Shown here one piece after another: positions 29,589-41,600 of a stretch of DNA of 64,000 nt. The notes under the pieces were generated by a model. That model was given only the letters and a program-made list of their open reading frames with translations. It had not been told where the DNA came from and ran no database searches. A program made the position numbers and the translations under genes. This DNA comes from Tritrichomonas foetus. Taxonomy: Eukaryota > Parabasalia > Tritrichomonadida > Tritrichomonadidae. Each line of letters opens with the position of its first letter. Position 1 is the stretch's first letter. Location: the NCBI GenBank assembly GCA_001839685.1, contig MLAK01000668.1:17024-81023 (forward strand), written 5' to 3'.

Positions 29589-32371
29589 TTTCTATTGATG
29601 CTAATTTCAAAGGCATTTAAAAAGCTCACCATAACAATTGAAATGTCTAATTCAATAAAATAGCGAAAAGACATGATCTGTGGGATTTTTTAATAAGAAT
29701 TCGATAGCTATAGAATTAGCTCAGTATAATGACTAGAATAGATCTAAATAAAAAGAAAATCAAACATAATTTTGAGAGAAATTGTTGACATTATGAGGAG
29801 TCGTATTCAGAATATAGATGCTATGGAAATTACATAATATCATAAAACCGATCCGAAAATGTCGTCCCATTTTTCGAATTATGGATGATGGCGAATATTA
29901 TTTCGTGAAAAATTTCACCGATTATATGAGTATTCTCTAGTTATTTTCCTGAGAAAAAATAATTTTGTAATAAGAGTGTCAAAAAACATCAACACTTTAT
30001 TTGTAAATAATGTGAAATTGTCAGAATATGTGAATTTCAAGGAAGTATGCTGATTTTAAAAATAGTTTAAATGAATTTGTATCAAAAAGAATTAGATTAA
30101 TGCAGAAATTTGCAATTATTTCTAATCTGGATAAAAAGGTTTTAATGACTACTTGGATTTTGTGAGAGTTGTTTAATTGTAAATTATTTTTTATTCATAA
30201 TTATTAAACAAAACAATGAAAACTGTAACATCATTGTGATATCATCAGATCATTTGTGGAATTCACAAGTAGTACAATTTAATTTCATTAAAAAATCGAC
30301 TTATAAATAATATCTATATATGTTACTCAAGAAAATAGTCTTAGAATCTTTGTTGATATTGCGAAATTACATTATTATTGCCGCAATCCAGAAATGTCCA
30401 CCAAAACTTCATATTTTCAATTCTTTTTTCCTAAACAAAGAAATGGAAAAGATACAAACAATTATTTTAATGGTGGGAGATATTTGAATTCGGAAATAAT
30501 CAATATGGTTCGAATAAAAGCATCTGTTTAGAATTTTTCTTGAAAAATAATTGAACTATCACCTTTAGGGAATTTAAGTTAATCAAAAAGACTATTTCTG
30601 ATGATTTAATTCTCCTAAAATAATGATATAACATAGATAAAATTAAATCTACGCTAATAAATATGAAATATCACCTCTCTTCTCTGAAGCATTGTGAAAA
30701 CAATCACTTGTTCATAAAATGACCGAATTCAAGTATTTCATCCATTTCTTAAAATAGTTTCAAGATTTTGATTCACTGAATTCATAAATACTCATCCTAC
30801 AAATTGATTCAACTACATATCTAGAATTTTTTGAATAGATTTTCTTGTCTTTCTGAATTGAGCGTGCTTTTTTAAATCAAAGGCTATTATATATCAAATG
30901 ATAGCTAATAATAATTGACATTGCGAGAATTTTTGATATTAATAATTTTTAGAGATTCAAAGAAAGCTTTTGAGCTCTACTACTAGAAAATGCTGATCAT
31001 ACACCAAAAGTTTAAAAAATTCCAAACATGAATATTCAATCTTTAAAGAAAGAATATCCATACATGAAACAAAAACATGAAGGTGGAACAGAATTCTCAA
31101 TTCTATCAATGGAACAATTTATACTTTTATGAAATATGATACATTTGACTCATATGATAAATAGATATAGATTCATGAATTTGCTGGATTTTAATATGCA
31201 CAAGTATACTTCATGATATACAGATTGTCTGGTGTATATAAAACAGTTCTTTACAGGGAACATCAGAATAGAAAAAGAAAAGTTAGACACATGCTATAAT
31301 TTACAAGACTCCAAAATGCCTTTCAGAATTGATAAGTCTCATCAGGCATTAGGTATCTGGAGTTTAAATAAAATTATATTTAATGTACCGATCTTTTATC
31401 TTGTAAATCGAAACAGTCTCGAAATCATAGTGAAAAAATGAATCATTATATAAGGAATTTTATTAAAACATACATGAGGTTCGAGTTCCGATTCTATATT
31501 AACATTTATCATTTGAAAAGGCCAGTATCTTTCTTCTTTGCCTGTTTAAAACAAATAATATTGTTGTGGTGAAAAACAGAATATGATAATGTATTTTAAT
31601 AGATCATAATATTATCGATTCCTTACTTAAGCTATGCCATCTGAATATTCGCTTTGTTCTAAGAAATTTCATTCAGTTAATTAGTATTTTTTATGAGACC
31701 AGTGTCTTTTTTCATATGAATCTCATTAAATTGGGATTGGATAATCTTTACATTGCAATTCCTATAAAACATATGAAGCCCCAAACATTTTCTCTTTTCA
31801 TCCTTTTGTTATCTCCAATTTTTACCTAGAAAACCAATAAAATGAAAAATAATGATAAAAGCATCAACTAATTTCATTTTTCATGGATTGATACCATTAA
31901 TTTTTCATGCATGATTTAGAAAATTTACTATTCTTTACAAATGGTGAAAGAAATAGTCCACAACCCAGTTTCACTGAAGATGAAAATAGGGAAATATATA
32001 AAATCTATGGATTAAATTCGATTGTGATGAATTTCTTGGAAAACAAGTCATCGAGTGAATTTTTACATTCTTCACAACTAATAATACTTTTATGGAAACA
32101 CTTTCTTTTCTTTCCAATCTCTACTTTCTTTCCAATCTCTACCTTCTTTCCAATCTCTACCTTCTTTTCAACAGATACTTACTGTTAAACTTATTCGTCG
32201 GCTGATAAAATTTCATTTGTTTTTGCTCTCATGAACATTGATCATTCACATCAGAAAGAAATAAAAGTCACATTGAAGTAATTATAAAGACCATTTATTA
32301 TGAATATATTCGAAATACGAAATAAAAATGGGTTATTTCTGATATTTTCAACAAACCAGCATGTAAACATT
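29589..32371. other. Gene-poor region, 2.8 kb
   Basis: AT-rich DNA with many stops in all frames. Short frames at 31232-31441 (69 codons) and 31907-32188 (93 codons) have no recognisable domain; the second ends in three tandem 18-bp units. A GGTTCGAGTTCC string near 31480 resembles a tRNA T-arm but no cloverleaf forms around it. Some short stretches, such as one near 29880 reading DDGEYYFVKNFTDYMS, look like decayed coding sequence I cannot assign. Confidence 0.4.
32107..32160. repeat. Three-copy 18-bp tandem repeat
   Basis: Three units close to TTTCTTTCCAATCTCTAC (32107-32124, 32125-32142, 32143-32160), followed by a partial fourth. In the plus-strand frame it reads as a repeated FFPIST. 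The element lies near the 3' side of the small orphan gene on the opposite strand. Confidence 0.85.
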
Positions 32372-33085
32372 TCAAATAAATATATACTCGTCTCCACTGT
32401 TGACTCTATCGTAGTTTGGTATGAACCGATATTGTTTTCCTGTTGTGCAGTAAATTTCGTCATTATAGAATCTTTCACGATTCTTTTCTTCATTGACGCT
32501 TTCCTGGTAAACCTTGAGTTCTCTTTTCCTCTGCTTTCTATCTTCAATTTCCTTCATTTTCTGCCCCGATCTGACCCTTTCGATTGAATGCTGTCTCATT
32601 TTCAGAAAATCATTTGAATAGATTTTTGACCAATCTTTTGTACTGTCATACTTATTTCTCATATCAGTGAAAAAGTTGTTCATTGATTTTCGCTGCCATT
32701 CTCTCCTCATCGAATATGGAAGATCCTCCTGATGGGCACGACTGTACTTGCGTGGTGTTCGTGGCGTTGATGGGGGAATCACTTTGGCAGGCCGGACCGG
32801 CTGAGTCTGTGTTAAATTAGTTTTTCGGATTGGCGGTAATTGCGGAGGTGGGTAGCTTCCGAAGGTATCTATGGACTCAAAGTAGGGTGAACTTCCCTCC
32901 TGACGAACTGTGTCAAGCGTGAGCTGAATTTGACCTTGCTGGGAAGATTTGAAATTATGAGTTTTCGAGAAGCGAGGGCTGTTTCCTTGCGAATATTGGG
33001 CGTTTGGAGAATGAGGTGTGCGAGGAGAGCGAGGCGAGAGAGGTTGGATTGGTGAAAGTGGTGCAGTTGCATTAAATTGCGTCAT
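32372..33085 (-). CDS. Unrecognised 237-aa basic protein rich in SP/TP sites
   Basis: I do not recognise the family. The first 110 residues are disordered and loaded with proline-directed phosphorylation-type sites (LSPIQPLSPRSPRTPHSPNAQYSQ, then PPSTPRTPRKYS). The remainder is highly charged and helical (MRREWQRKSMNNFFTDMRNKYD, RKQRKRELKVYQESVNEEKNRERF), suggesting a coiled region. The C-terminus ends DEYIFI. Such a composition fits a cytoskeletal or cell-cycle-regulated protein, but that is inference only. It is flanked by gene-poor DNA on both sides. The start at 33085 is the first Met of a frame with sustained coding character. Confidence 0.6.
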   Translation of the reverse strand: MTQFNATAPLSPIQPLSPRSPRTPHSPNAQYSQGNSPRFSKTHNFKSSQQGQIQLTLDTVRQEGSSPYFESIDTFGSYPPPQLPPIRKTNLTQTQPVRPAKVIPPSTPRTPRKYSRAHQEDLPYSMRREWQRKSMNNFFTDMRNKYDSTKDWSKIYSNDFLKMRQHSIERVRSGQKMKEIEDRKQRKRELKVYQESVNEEKNRERFYNDEIYCTTGKQYRFIPNYDRVNSGDEYIFI

Positions 33086-34205
33086 TATTTGGGATTTTGG
33101 TCTTTTGATTCAAAGTTTTGTAATTCATTGAAAATCCTTCGTCGATTTAGAAATTGTGTTGAATGGGTATTATTTTTTTGAGATAATTTGATAGCACATT
33201 GATTAAATTTTTCTGCAAGTTGAATGATTCAATAAAACAGTTTCAATTGAAATGATTGAATTATGATAAATTTTCTGAAGTTTTTTAAACTACATAGCTT
33301 CTGAAAACGAAATGTTCGATTCCTCAATTTTCGGAAATGGTTTGTGAGAAAATATTGTCAAAAAATCAAAAGTTTCATTTTTCTGGATAGAATGAATTTT
33401 CTTATCTATAAGAAGATATTCTGCTATTAAAATATTTATTACAATTATTTTCTTGCCAAAATATCATGTTCAGCTAATACTCATCTCATCATTTGAGAAC
33501 CACCAAAGGGACAAGTTCGAATTTATCTTTCACCAACTAAGTATTAAAGAATTGAGGGAAATTTGTGGAGTGATTGCGAAAAAAACTGTTCCTAGCATTC
33601 ATCATGAAATTATTTGCTTTTCTTTAAAATTCATTCATTCAAATCTTTCTGAAATAACATCATTGTCATAAAATGGGGCATCTATCAAAAATAAATTGTT
33701 TCCAGAATTTATATCACAAAATCGATGATTAAAATGTGATTATACCGATTAAACAGTCTAAAAAACTGTAATTTAGTCGAAATAATGAATGATGACGAAT
33801 TTACAAAGGAGATATTGTAATGAGAGTAACTTTAAGGATGTAGTCCCATGCCGTTAACTATTAAAAAAATTGAATATGTGATGATGATGATGTTTCAGAT
33901 GGGTATTGAAATATTTGAGATATCTCAGAATTATTTTGAAACAAACATGCACAAAAAGTGAATAATTTTTTCTGATGAAATCACAAAAAGCTGTCAGTCG
34001 CCCTCAAAAAGTAATAGATCTCCCTTAAAAAGTATTTTTAAGATTTCAATATAATCACCTCTGTAAACATCTGAAAAAAACAGTGACTATTCAAAAAGTC
34101 ATTTTTTTAAAATCAGATTTTCCGTAAGCTTCTTCAAACCCAATCCAAAATGAAGAAACATGGATTAATCTTGAAAGATAGCATTTAAATGGTCATTTAA
34201 AATCG
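33086..34205. other. Intergenic region, 1.1 kb
   Basis: AT-rich with stops in all frames. A 72-codon frame at 33453-33671 has no recognisable feature. TTAAGGATGTAGTC at 33832-33845 occurs inverted at 37935-37948, flanking the relic cluster. An 18-A run occurs near 34233. Confidence 0.4.
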
Positions 34206-34269
34206 TTTGTGTGATGACTAAATCCAACTGAAGCAGAAAAAAAAAAAAAAAATATGATTAGTCATTACC

Positions 34270-34768
34270 ATGTCTACTAATATCATTGAAAAATATTTAC
34301 AAAACTCAATCACCATCCCCAAAGATTCTCAGCGACTTAAATTCATATTCCAATTGGTGATATTGATTTCGTCATTCTAAATTTACCAAAAGATTCTGAT
34401 ATTTCTAATATTTTAAGAACATTAACAAAACTCTTTTTAAAATCAAAAATGATTTCTAACTATAAAATAATTGATAATGCTAATGTTCCAATAATTAAAC
34501 TGTTAGAATGACCCTTTGGATTCAGTATTGATATATGTGCTTTGAATAATCATCGTGCAATGAATATTTCTCGTGTCCGAAAAAGTTTTAACTTATTCTC
34601 CACTTTTAAAGCCAATTTAAATGTTTATGAAACTTTTCATATATGGAATAAAATCTATGATCCTTCAAATGGTGGTATTGGCTCAAATCTTTTAATTAAT
34701 TTTGTTTTATTTGGTTTTCAATCACGTCCTGATTTATCAGGTAATGCAGGAAGAATGTTTTTTTTTTT
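34270..34768 (+). pseudogene. Relic of Trf4/5-like (non-canonical) poly(A) polymerase or nucleotidyltransferase
   Basis: Reading across one frameshift and one in-frame stop recovers the pol-beta nucleotidyltransferase order: an N-terminal start (MSTNIIEKYL), then GDIDFVILNLP, the D-x-D-type metal motif; then IDNANVPIIKLLE, stop, PFGFSIDICALNN, corresponding to the VPIIK...VDISF catalytic strand of Trf4/TUT enzymes; then WNKIYDPSNGGIGSNLLINFVLFGFQ, matching the GGLGSYSL segment of the central domain. The frameshift lies near 34353 and the stop at about 34507. Sequence then enters the assembly gap. Intact relatives add short A tails for nuclear RNA decay or U tails. The damage means this copy cannot encode the full enzyme. 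Confidence 0.72.
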
Positions 34769-35201
34769 NNNNNNNNNNNNNNNNNNNNNNNNNNNNNNNN
34801 NNNNNNNNNNNNNNNNNNNNNNNNNNNNNNNNNNNNNNNNNNNNNNNNNNNNNNNNNNNNNNNNNNNNNNNNNNNNNNNNNNNNNNNNNNNNNNNNNNNN
34901 NNNNNNNNNNNNNNNNNNNNNNNNNNNNNNNNNNNNNNNNNNNNNNNNNNNNNNNNNNNNNNNNNNNNNNNNNNNNNNNNNNNNNNNNNNNNNNNNNNNN
35001 NNNNNNNNNNNNNNNNNNNNNNNNNNNNNNNNNNNNNNNNNNNNNNNNNNNNNNNNNNNNNNNNNNNNNNNNNNNNNNNNNNNNNNNNNNNNNNNNNNNN
35101 NNNNNNNNNNNNNNNNNNNNNNNNNNNNNNNNNNNNNNNNNNNNNNNNNNNNNNNNNNNNNNNNNNNNNNNNNNNNNNNNNNNNNNNNNNNNNNNNNNNN
35201 N
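34769..35201. other. Assembly gap (433 N)
   Basis: An unbroken run of N. It follows a T run and separates the polymerase relic from the fucosidase relic, so continuity between the two sides depends on scaffolding. Confidence 0.99.
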
Positions 35202-35749
35202 CTGTTTATGCAAGCCATTTCTCACAACATCAAATATAAGGATCGAAAAATGTTCACAGAGCACTGATGTATGAACATTTGTAATTATTTCACATCCATT
35301 TTTTCATTAAATTTTATCGCTATTTATTACTAGATGCAAATAGAAATCCAAACTGGTGATGAATGGATATCCATTATATAAATATAAATAAATTATATAT
35401 CATTTGTGAATGATAGGCCAGCCTATGCAGCTGCAACAACTCAACACTTAGAAATGATGAAATTCGAACAGAACATTTTACATTCGAAGAATAAGTCTAA
35501 TTATAATGTAGGTAAAAGTTAAGGATAAAATGGTGATGCTTTGTTATGTTCCGTCGAATTCAACAATGATTCCGTGAAGGCAAAGATAATGAAGTTAGTA
35601 TTGAATGCGATGAAATTAACAAGTGAAAATGAATCAGGCGGATAATATGGTAAATATGTTTTGTTTGGTGTAATAAAATTTCCATTAGAAGATATCATAA
35701 ACAAAGTAAATAACGAATTATGTTCTATATTGATGTCTTGATCGAGCAA

Positions 35750-36620
35750 TTTCAATTGTTCAATTTGATTATCAAGGTTCAACATTAATTCTTCTATTCG
35801 AGAATATTTCATATCTTATCCAGATAATGTTATATCTTGGTTGGCCATTTTCTTGGGGCTGGTAACCTGGTGCTGTTCTTTGGATTTTTCAAAATATATT
35901 TGATTACTATTTATATACTAATGATGAAAAAATATTGTAAGAATTAATTTATACAATGATGAAAGAATGTACTGTCTTTTATGATCAGATTATAGTTGAA
36001 GATAGAACAGGAAAATTAGTTTCTTCGCCAACTTCTTCACATGAACATGGACCTCAAACGAAAATGTTTACGAACAAGATTGAATTTAGCAACATTATCA
36101 TATTCCAATTAAATATTCACGGCATTTAAATGTTGATTACGATTTAATTACAAAATGGTCTTAAAGATTTGAACGTTTTAATCCTGTAGCAAATTAAAGA
36201 AATAATATCATGAAACAACTCTTAGAAATCAAATCATCATCAAATAACACATTATTAGGGTTTTATACAGGTGATTTAATTAAAGTTGATACTATAGAAT
36301 GGATTACTACTGCAATTATTTCATTAAAAGACAGAGGCGATGGAGAATGGGTATGAACAGGAGATGGAAATCATGAACATCAATTAATTACATCGTGATT
36401 TGAGAATGGTATTTGCCATAGTTTATGAGATACTCATCACCATTCCAAACTGATGGTAATTTTAGCGCAATTGGATATATCAATCTTTTACATTCATGAC
36501 TTGATATCTGGAATCAAAGTCCATTTGATGGTTTTATTGCTTGTGGTTAAAGGTTGGATATGATTGTAGTGAGCATAAAGCTACAGAAATTCGTCTTTCA
36601 TAACGCATTAGATAGTGAAC
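35750..36620 (+). pseudogene. Relic of GH95 alpha-L-fucosidase (AfcA-like)
   Basis: Short pieces in shifting frames appear in GH95 order. Near 35866 PGAVLWIFQNIFDYYLYTND matches the GGAWLCQHLWEHYLFTGD-type helix. Near 35956 MMKECTVFYDQIIVED is followed by TGKLVSSPTSSHEHG, matching the TSPSTSPEN catalytic loop with its Glu kept and Asn changed to His. Near 36335 DRGDGEW matches the domain of the G-D-G-x-x-A helix. Near 36430 PFQTDGNFSAIGYINLLHS matches the PFQIDGNFG...EMLLQS motif that carries the general base Asp. Near 36575 EHKATEIRLS fits the C-terminal sandwich domain. Many stops and shifts separate them. Intact GH95 enzymes release alpha-1,2-linked fucose from host-type glycans. The upstream limit is uncertain. 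Confidence 0.75.
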
Positions 36621-36839
36621 GTATTAATCAACATGATGGTATTGCATTTTCCACAATTATAAACAATAAAAACGAAGTCATATGTTTCGAATTAATACTG
36701 AAAACAAAATCTCATTTTCCGGTGTTTCCGACGAAAATTACATAATCACTGGATTCATCAGGAACTCCTTCACCATGCATTAACCATGACTAATTCATTT
36801 GATTTGGCGTTTCTATGTCAGTGATTTATAAACAGAATA

Positions 36840-37250
36840 TATGAAAAAAGGAACCCTTTAGATGATACTCGATCATGGAATGCCGAAAAATCAATTTAAA
36901 TCAATGATAACTAAATTGAATGCCGAAATTTATCAAAATGCGCCCAAAGAATGTAACTTTACAATAAATTTAATGTAGTTTGATCGGCATTCATGATGAA
37001 TTCTTTACATAAAAACAAAAGTTATTCATCGTGATTTAATGTCAGTCAATGTTTTTCTTGATGATAATTATTTTCCAAAAGTGGTTGATTTGGTTCAGAA
37101 TGGTCTTTTTGGAAGAAATGACTCTAATAACACGACAATAAAGATAAATGTAACTTCACGCAAATTCATGAATACCAAAATCATGATTTTTCTTTTGTAC
37201 AATAATTTTTGGTTATTCTTTATCAATGTAATATGATCTAGAAGGAAATC
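36840..37250 (+). pseudogene. Relic of a TKL-like protein kinase
   Basis: Near 36840 a fragment reads YMKKGTL before a stop, like the Y-M-x-N-G-S-L hinge region. Further on, SAFMMNSLHKNK in one frame joins, across a shift, KVIHRDLMSVNVFLDDNYFPKVVDL. This corresponds to the catalytic HRDLK-S-x-N-(V/I)LLD...PK(I/V)-x-DFG segment common in trichomonad TKL kinases. Lys of HRDLK has become Met, and DFG has become DLV, so the key catalytic residues are lost as well as the frame. A third decayed family in the same 3 kb. Confidence 0.68.
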
Positions 37251-38650
37251 ATGGCATTGATTGCTAATAATCTTCGTGATACAAAACTACATCTGACATT
37301 AAGAATCATAGTAATTGCACAAGGAACAGATAATAACTCAAAATCAAAACTTTATGTTCTTATTCTTAAACTTCTCAAAAATAAGATGTCAAGAAATTCG
37401 ATTAATAAGAAATGACAAAATAAACAAGTTTCTTCCCAGCTCTGCAAACAATAAAATAATAATTATTTGATGAAACAACAGATCTGATTATCGATATTAT
37501 AAAAAATCTCCTCGACAGAAGCACAATTGAATTTTTCTGGATATTTTTTTATTGAAATTTAACTGAATCTTTTTTAGTTTGTTTGTTTTGTTTGTTTAGC
37601 TCGTACGTAAGCAACTTGTATTTAGTTTGTTAAACTTTCTTGGGATTTCAAGATTAAGAAGACAAATCATTAATTAATTAATGATCGAATTTGATATCTA
37701 TCTAAATTTATAGGCAAAAGCAATGAAAAATATTTTTCTGATGGAATTAATGTTATTGATCATTTTCTTCGTATTAAAGTTGGAATTTCTTTCGTTCGAA
37801 AATTTCTATACATTCCGTAATCATATAAAATAAATTGAATGTAGTAAAAAAATAATCACAATTCAAAAAGTTCTCTCAATTTTTATTTTGAATGATACTA
37901 TTGAAACATATTTTGAGTGCTTTTTGATCGGTGAGACTACATCCTTAACAATGTGAATTCCTCATTCCAAGTTTCAATCAAGAAATAACGAACTTTTTTT
38001 TTGAATAATTCTATGCCTTTGAATTTTTTTTTGTGATCTCCTCCTCACTTTTTTTTGATTGTTATCGCAACAACGAATACTGGAGGGATATTTAATTTTT
38101 CCCCAAGTATGAATACCATTTTCAATTATCGCCTAAATTTGAATTAATATCCTGGATATTGAATGAAATCAATATTTTGAAATCGCTTTGATTTTCACTT
38201 CATCACTTCATCGAACAGAAAACAAAAGTGTATAAAATTGTATAAAAACATCATTTTCCTGCAAAAAATAAATAATAAAAATTTCCATTCTCAGTCAAGA
38301 ATTTCACACAACATCCATTGAATTCACTTTTTCAGATAAAAATAAATCCGAAAAGAAAAATTCAAATTTTTTTAAAGTCATTTCTTTTTTTTTACAAATT
38401 GATTTCGGACAAACTCAATAATATTTTGACATATTCAAAAAGTTTATTACTTTTGAAATAATTGATCAATATTCTCGATAGATTCTCATACAAAAAGTTT
38501 TAAAAATTTATTGCGTTATCAAAAAGTTCATAAGTTTGAATTATAGATGATTAAAAAATAGGTGAAAAGCTCTCGAAAAATTTCAATATCAGAGATTGGT
38601 TCGATGATATCAATTCACTTCATTTTTTATTTTTAAAATTCCTCCCAAAA
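37251..38650. other. Intergenic region, 1.4 kb, upstream of the giant orphan gene
   Basis: A 57-codon frame from about 37253 may belong to the relic cluster. The last 250 bp hold three CAAAAAGTT strings (about 38436, 38492 and 38519) and an initiator-like TCACTTCATT at 38615-38624, 26 bp before the ATG, so this is the likely promoter. Confidence 0.45.
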
Positions 38651-41600
38651 ATGTCAACAATTGATTGGAAAACTATAAAGCCTGATACAGTCGAGACAAT
38701 CCGCCACATTCCTCATCAATATATCCAAGCTCTTGTTCAACTCAACCTCTGGGAAAAGTTCACAGAAGCATTTTATGATGATGATTTGACACGATTAGCG
38801 ACTGACGCTTTACTCAAACCGAAAGTTCGTAAAAATTTACTCAAAGATTTCAGCGAAGAGAAAATTATCCACTTTTTGGATACAGTCACTCCAGCAATCC
38901 GCCGTCATTTACTTCATATCCTCATCGAGCAAGCGGACACTGTTCCAGTGTCAGTACAAGTTGGCGATAACTTATACAAGAATATGGATAAGCATTTGTG
39001 GGTTTACCACTTCAGCCATGAGGTTTTCTCATTATTGCCAATCGAAACCCTCCGCGTGGCTTTCAGGGCCAGAATCAAGATCGGCCATGCTAAGACAGAT
39101 GTCATGCTCTTCAAATATGCAGCAGACCCTTCAAATAGCTACGATAAGAAGAAATTCGATAAAACCAATTATTGCTTCCTTCAAGCCCACCACTTTGCGC
39201 CACAGAGGTACCTTGCAAAGAGGAAAGCATTTGCAGAGCTCATCGCCGACCTGCTGATTGAGGGATTGAATGGATATGCAAAGAAGAAGAGGAAGTATAT
39301 TCAGTTCGTTCTTGTTCCATTCACTCAAGTGTTCTTCCAATTCCACGAAATTTGGGGAAGTAACAAAGCCATAATCAAGCGTGTGAATGAAGCTTACATG
39401 AAATTCCCATTCCACCTCACTAAAAAGTTCAATTTTGTCAACCTCATTACATGCAACAGCACATATGATAGTTACTTCCAATTCCATGAGATTATTAAGT
39501 ATGGAATCCTTTCTCAAGATGATATCATCATGAAGCTCATTCCAAAAGTGTTCAAATTCGAGTTCGAACTTCCACTCGAAAAAACACGTTGTTTGAAGCA
39601 GATCATCAGCAACATTATCTACGTGGCTAATGTTTCAACTATCCACTTCTACAGATCACTTGTAACTATTTCTGAAACACAGAAGGATCATCCACTTGCA
39701 TTCATCTGGCCAAACTTAATGAAACTCTCCAAAGAATACTTCACAAAAGAATTCAATGATGGAAATTATCACTTTTTGAATCAACTCGCTAGAAAGCTCA
39801 CAACAAATTCCCACGAGGAAGCCATTCAATACCAGTCTAATCAGTTCACCTTCACATACGATTTCATCATGAATCTTTTCAATGACTTAATTCGTCATAC
39901 AATTGACAATAAGGAAGCTATCGTTAAAGAATCACCAGAAAAGTACACAAGACATATGACTGCTATTTTCACCGCTCTTATTCTTGAACGCAGGTGGAAA
40001 GATGACTTGAATTTGTGCTTCAATGTCATGAATACTCCTTTCTTCTACTTGAAACCAGAACTCCGTGATGAAATTCTGACCGAAATGATGTGCGATCCAA
40101 CAGGAAAGAAGAATTTATCAGTTGAACTAACAAAAGAAGTTTCAACAGTTTCATTAACGCTTTCTCTCTTGTTTGATGACCTTAAGAAACTTGTTGGAGC
40201 TATTGCACGCAATAAACTCAACGCAACAGATGATTTTGGTTTCCAAGCAGCAATCTCAGTTAACTTCCCACCATCACTTACCCAACTTTCAAGAAAAGTT
40301 GAAGAATATAAAGGAAGAGTTCATATTTTTGAGCGTTTCCTCCTTCCAATGCTTCGTCACAAGAATATCGCAATCGCAAGGAAGGCTTACCAGCTTTATA
40401 AAACATTCGTCAACAAAGTTTTGTTCACTGCCGCAAGACTCAACAATGACAGCCTATTTGAAGCTGCAAGCCAATGCCATTATCGTCTATGCAGGTTCCT
40501 CAGTTCAAAAGTTCATGCCAACTTACAAAGCTTTGTCATTCATGAATTCACAACAACAGTTGTAACTCCACAATCTGTTTATGCTGGTCTTAAATCCAAC
40601 AAAGACTATGCAACATTCGTTTTTGACAATTTAATCTCGAAATTCCCATTCACCACAGATTACGTGAAAGTAACTATGCTTCCAATACTTCACACACTCC
40701 TTCATGCATCATACAGCACTGCATTTCCAGGAATTGGCGAAGTGTGTGGAAAATTAACTACAATGGTTGTTACACGACTCTTTAATGAAATGCCAGCTGC
40801 ATTTGAATGTCCGAGTACTGATTCAAATCATCCATGTGATTCTGTTGTTCAATTCCCACCATCGGAAGTCAGAGTCAATTCAATCAAAGCACTTCGAAAT
40901 GCACAAGGATCACTTCTCTTCCCAGAGAAACTCGTTACACGCATTCTTAAGAATTACCTCAAAGATAACCGAAAGAGCGTAGACAAAGTTTCTCTCACAG
41001 TTACTGGACTTTACATTGATCCAAAGCTTCTTACACCAGAACTAGTAAAATCATTTAGATCAATCGAAATCTCAGCAGGTTCAGAACCATTCTTGGCAGT
41101 CGTTAATTGCTTGAAGGAGAAAATCGCTCAATATCGTTCCGAAATGTACAAGAGACCAACAACTCGTCTCATTGAACTATTGATCCACAAGCTTTATCAT
41201 GGCGGAGGCAGACTCTTTACAAACTTATCTACTTTCAGAGATCTTCCAGTCGTTCCATTCGATTATGAACAACACAACACAGAAAATACATACACAAAGA
41301 ATGTCAATCGGTGGTTCAAGCAAACATTTACAATCAAGCACACAACTGCAGATGTTGTTAAATGCTTCTTACCAGAAGATACATTCATGTATCGTCTCTT
41401 CTCCAATCCAAATCTCAACTTTACTGATGTTGATGAAGTTCTTGTTTATAAGCCACTTACTAAAGAACAAGAAGAAAAAGACAAACAAAATCCACCAAAG
41501 AAGCAACATGTTTCAGCATCAGTTACAGTATCTCCTCGTCCAGATCCATCAGTCGTTCTTCGTCTCAGAAAGAACGACCAAAAGCAAAAACCAAAGAGGA

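Noticed and set aside
31440..31500. GGTTCGAGTTCC string as a tRNA T-arm
   Set aside because: No acceptor, D-arm or anticodon stem can be drawn in the preceding 70 bases.
34542..35274. Long ORFs through the N run
   Set aside because: The length is created by unknown bases; only the sequence left of the gap has readable coding content.
35519..35812. Minus-strand 97-codon ORF
   Set aside because: It lies opposite the decayed fucosidase region and has no recognisable domain.
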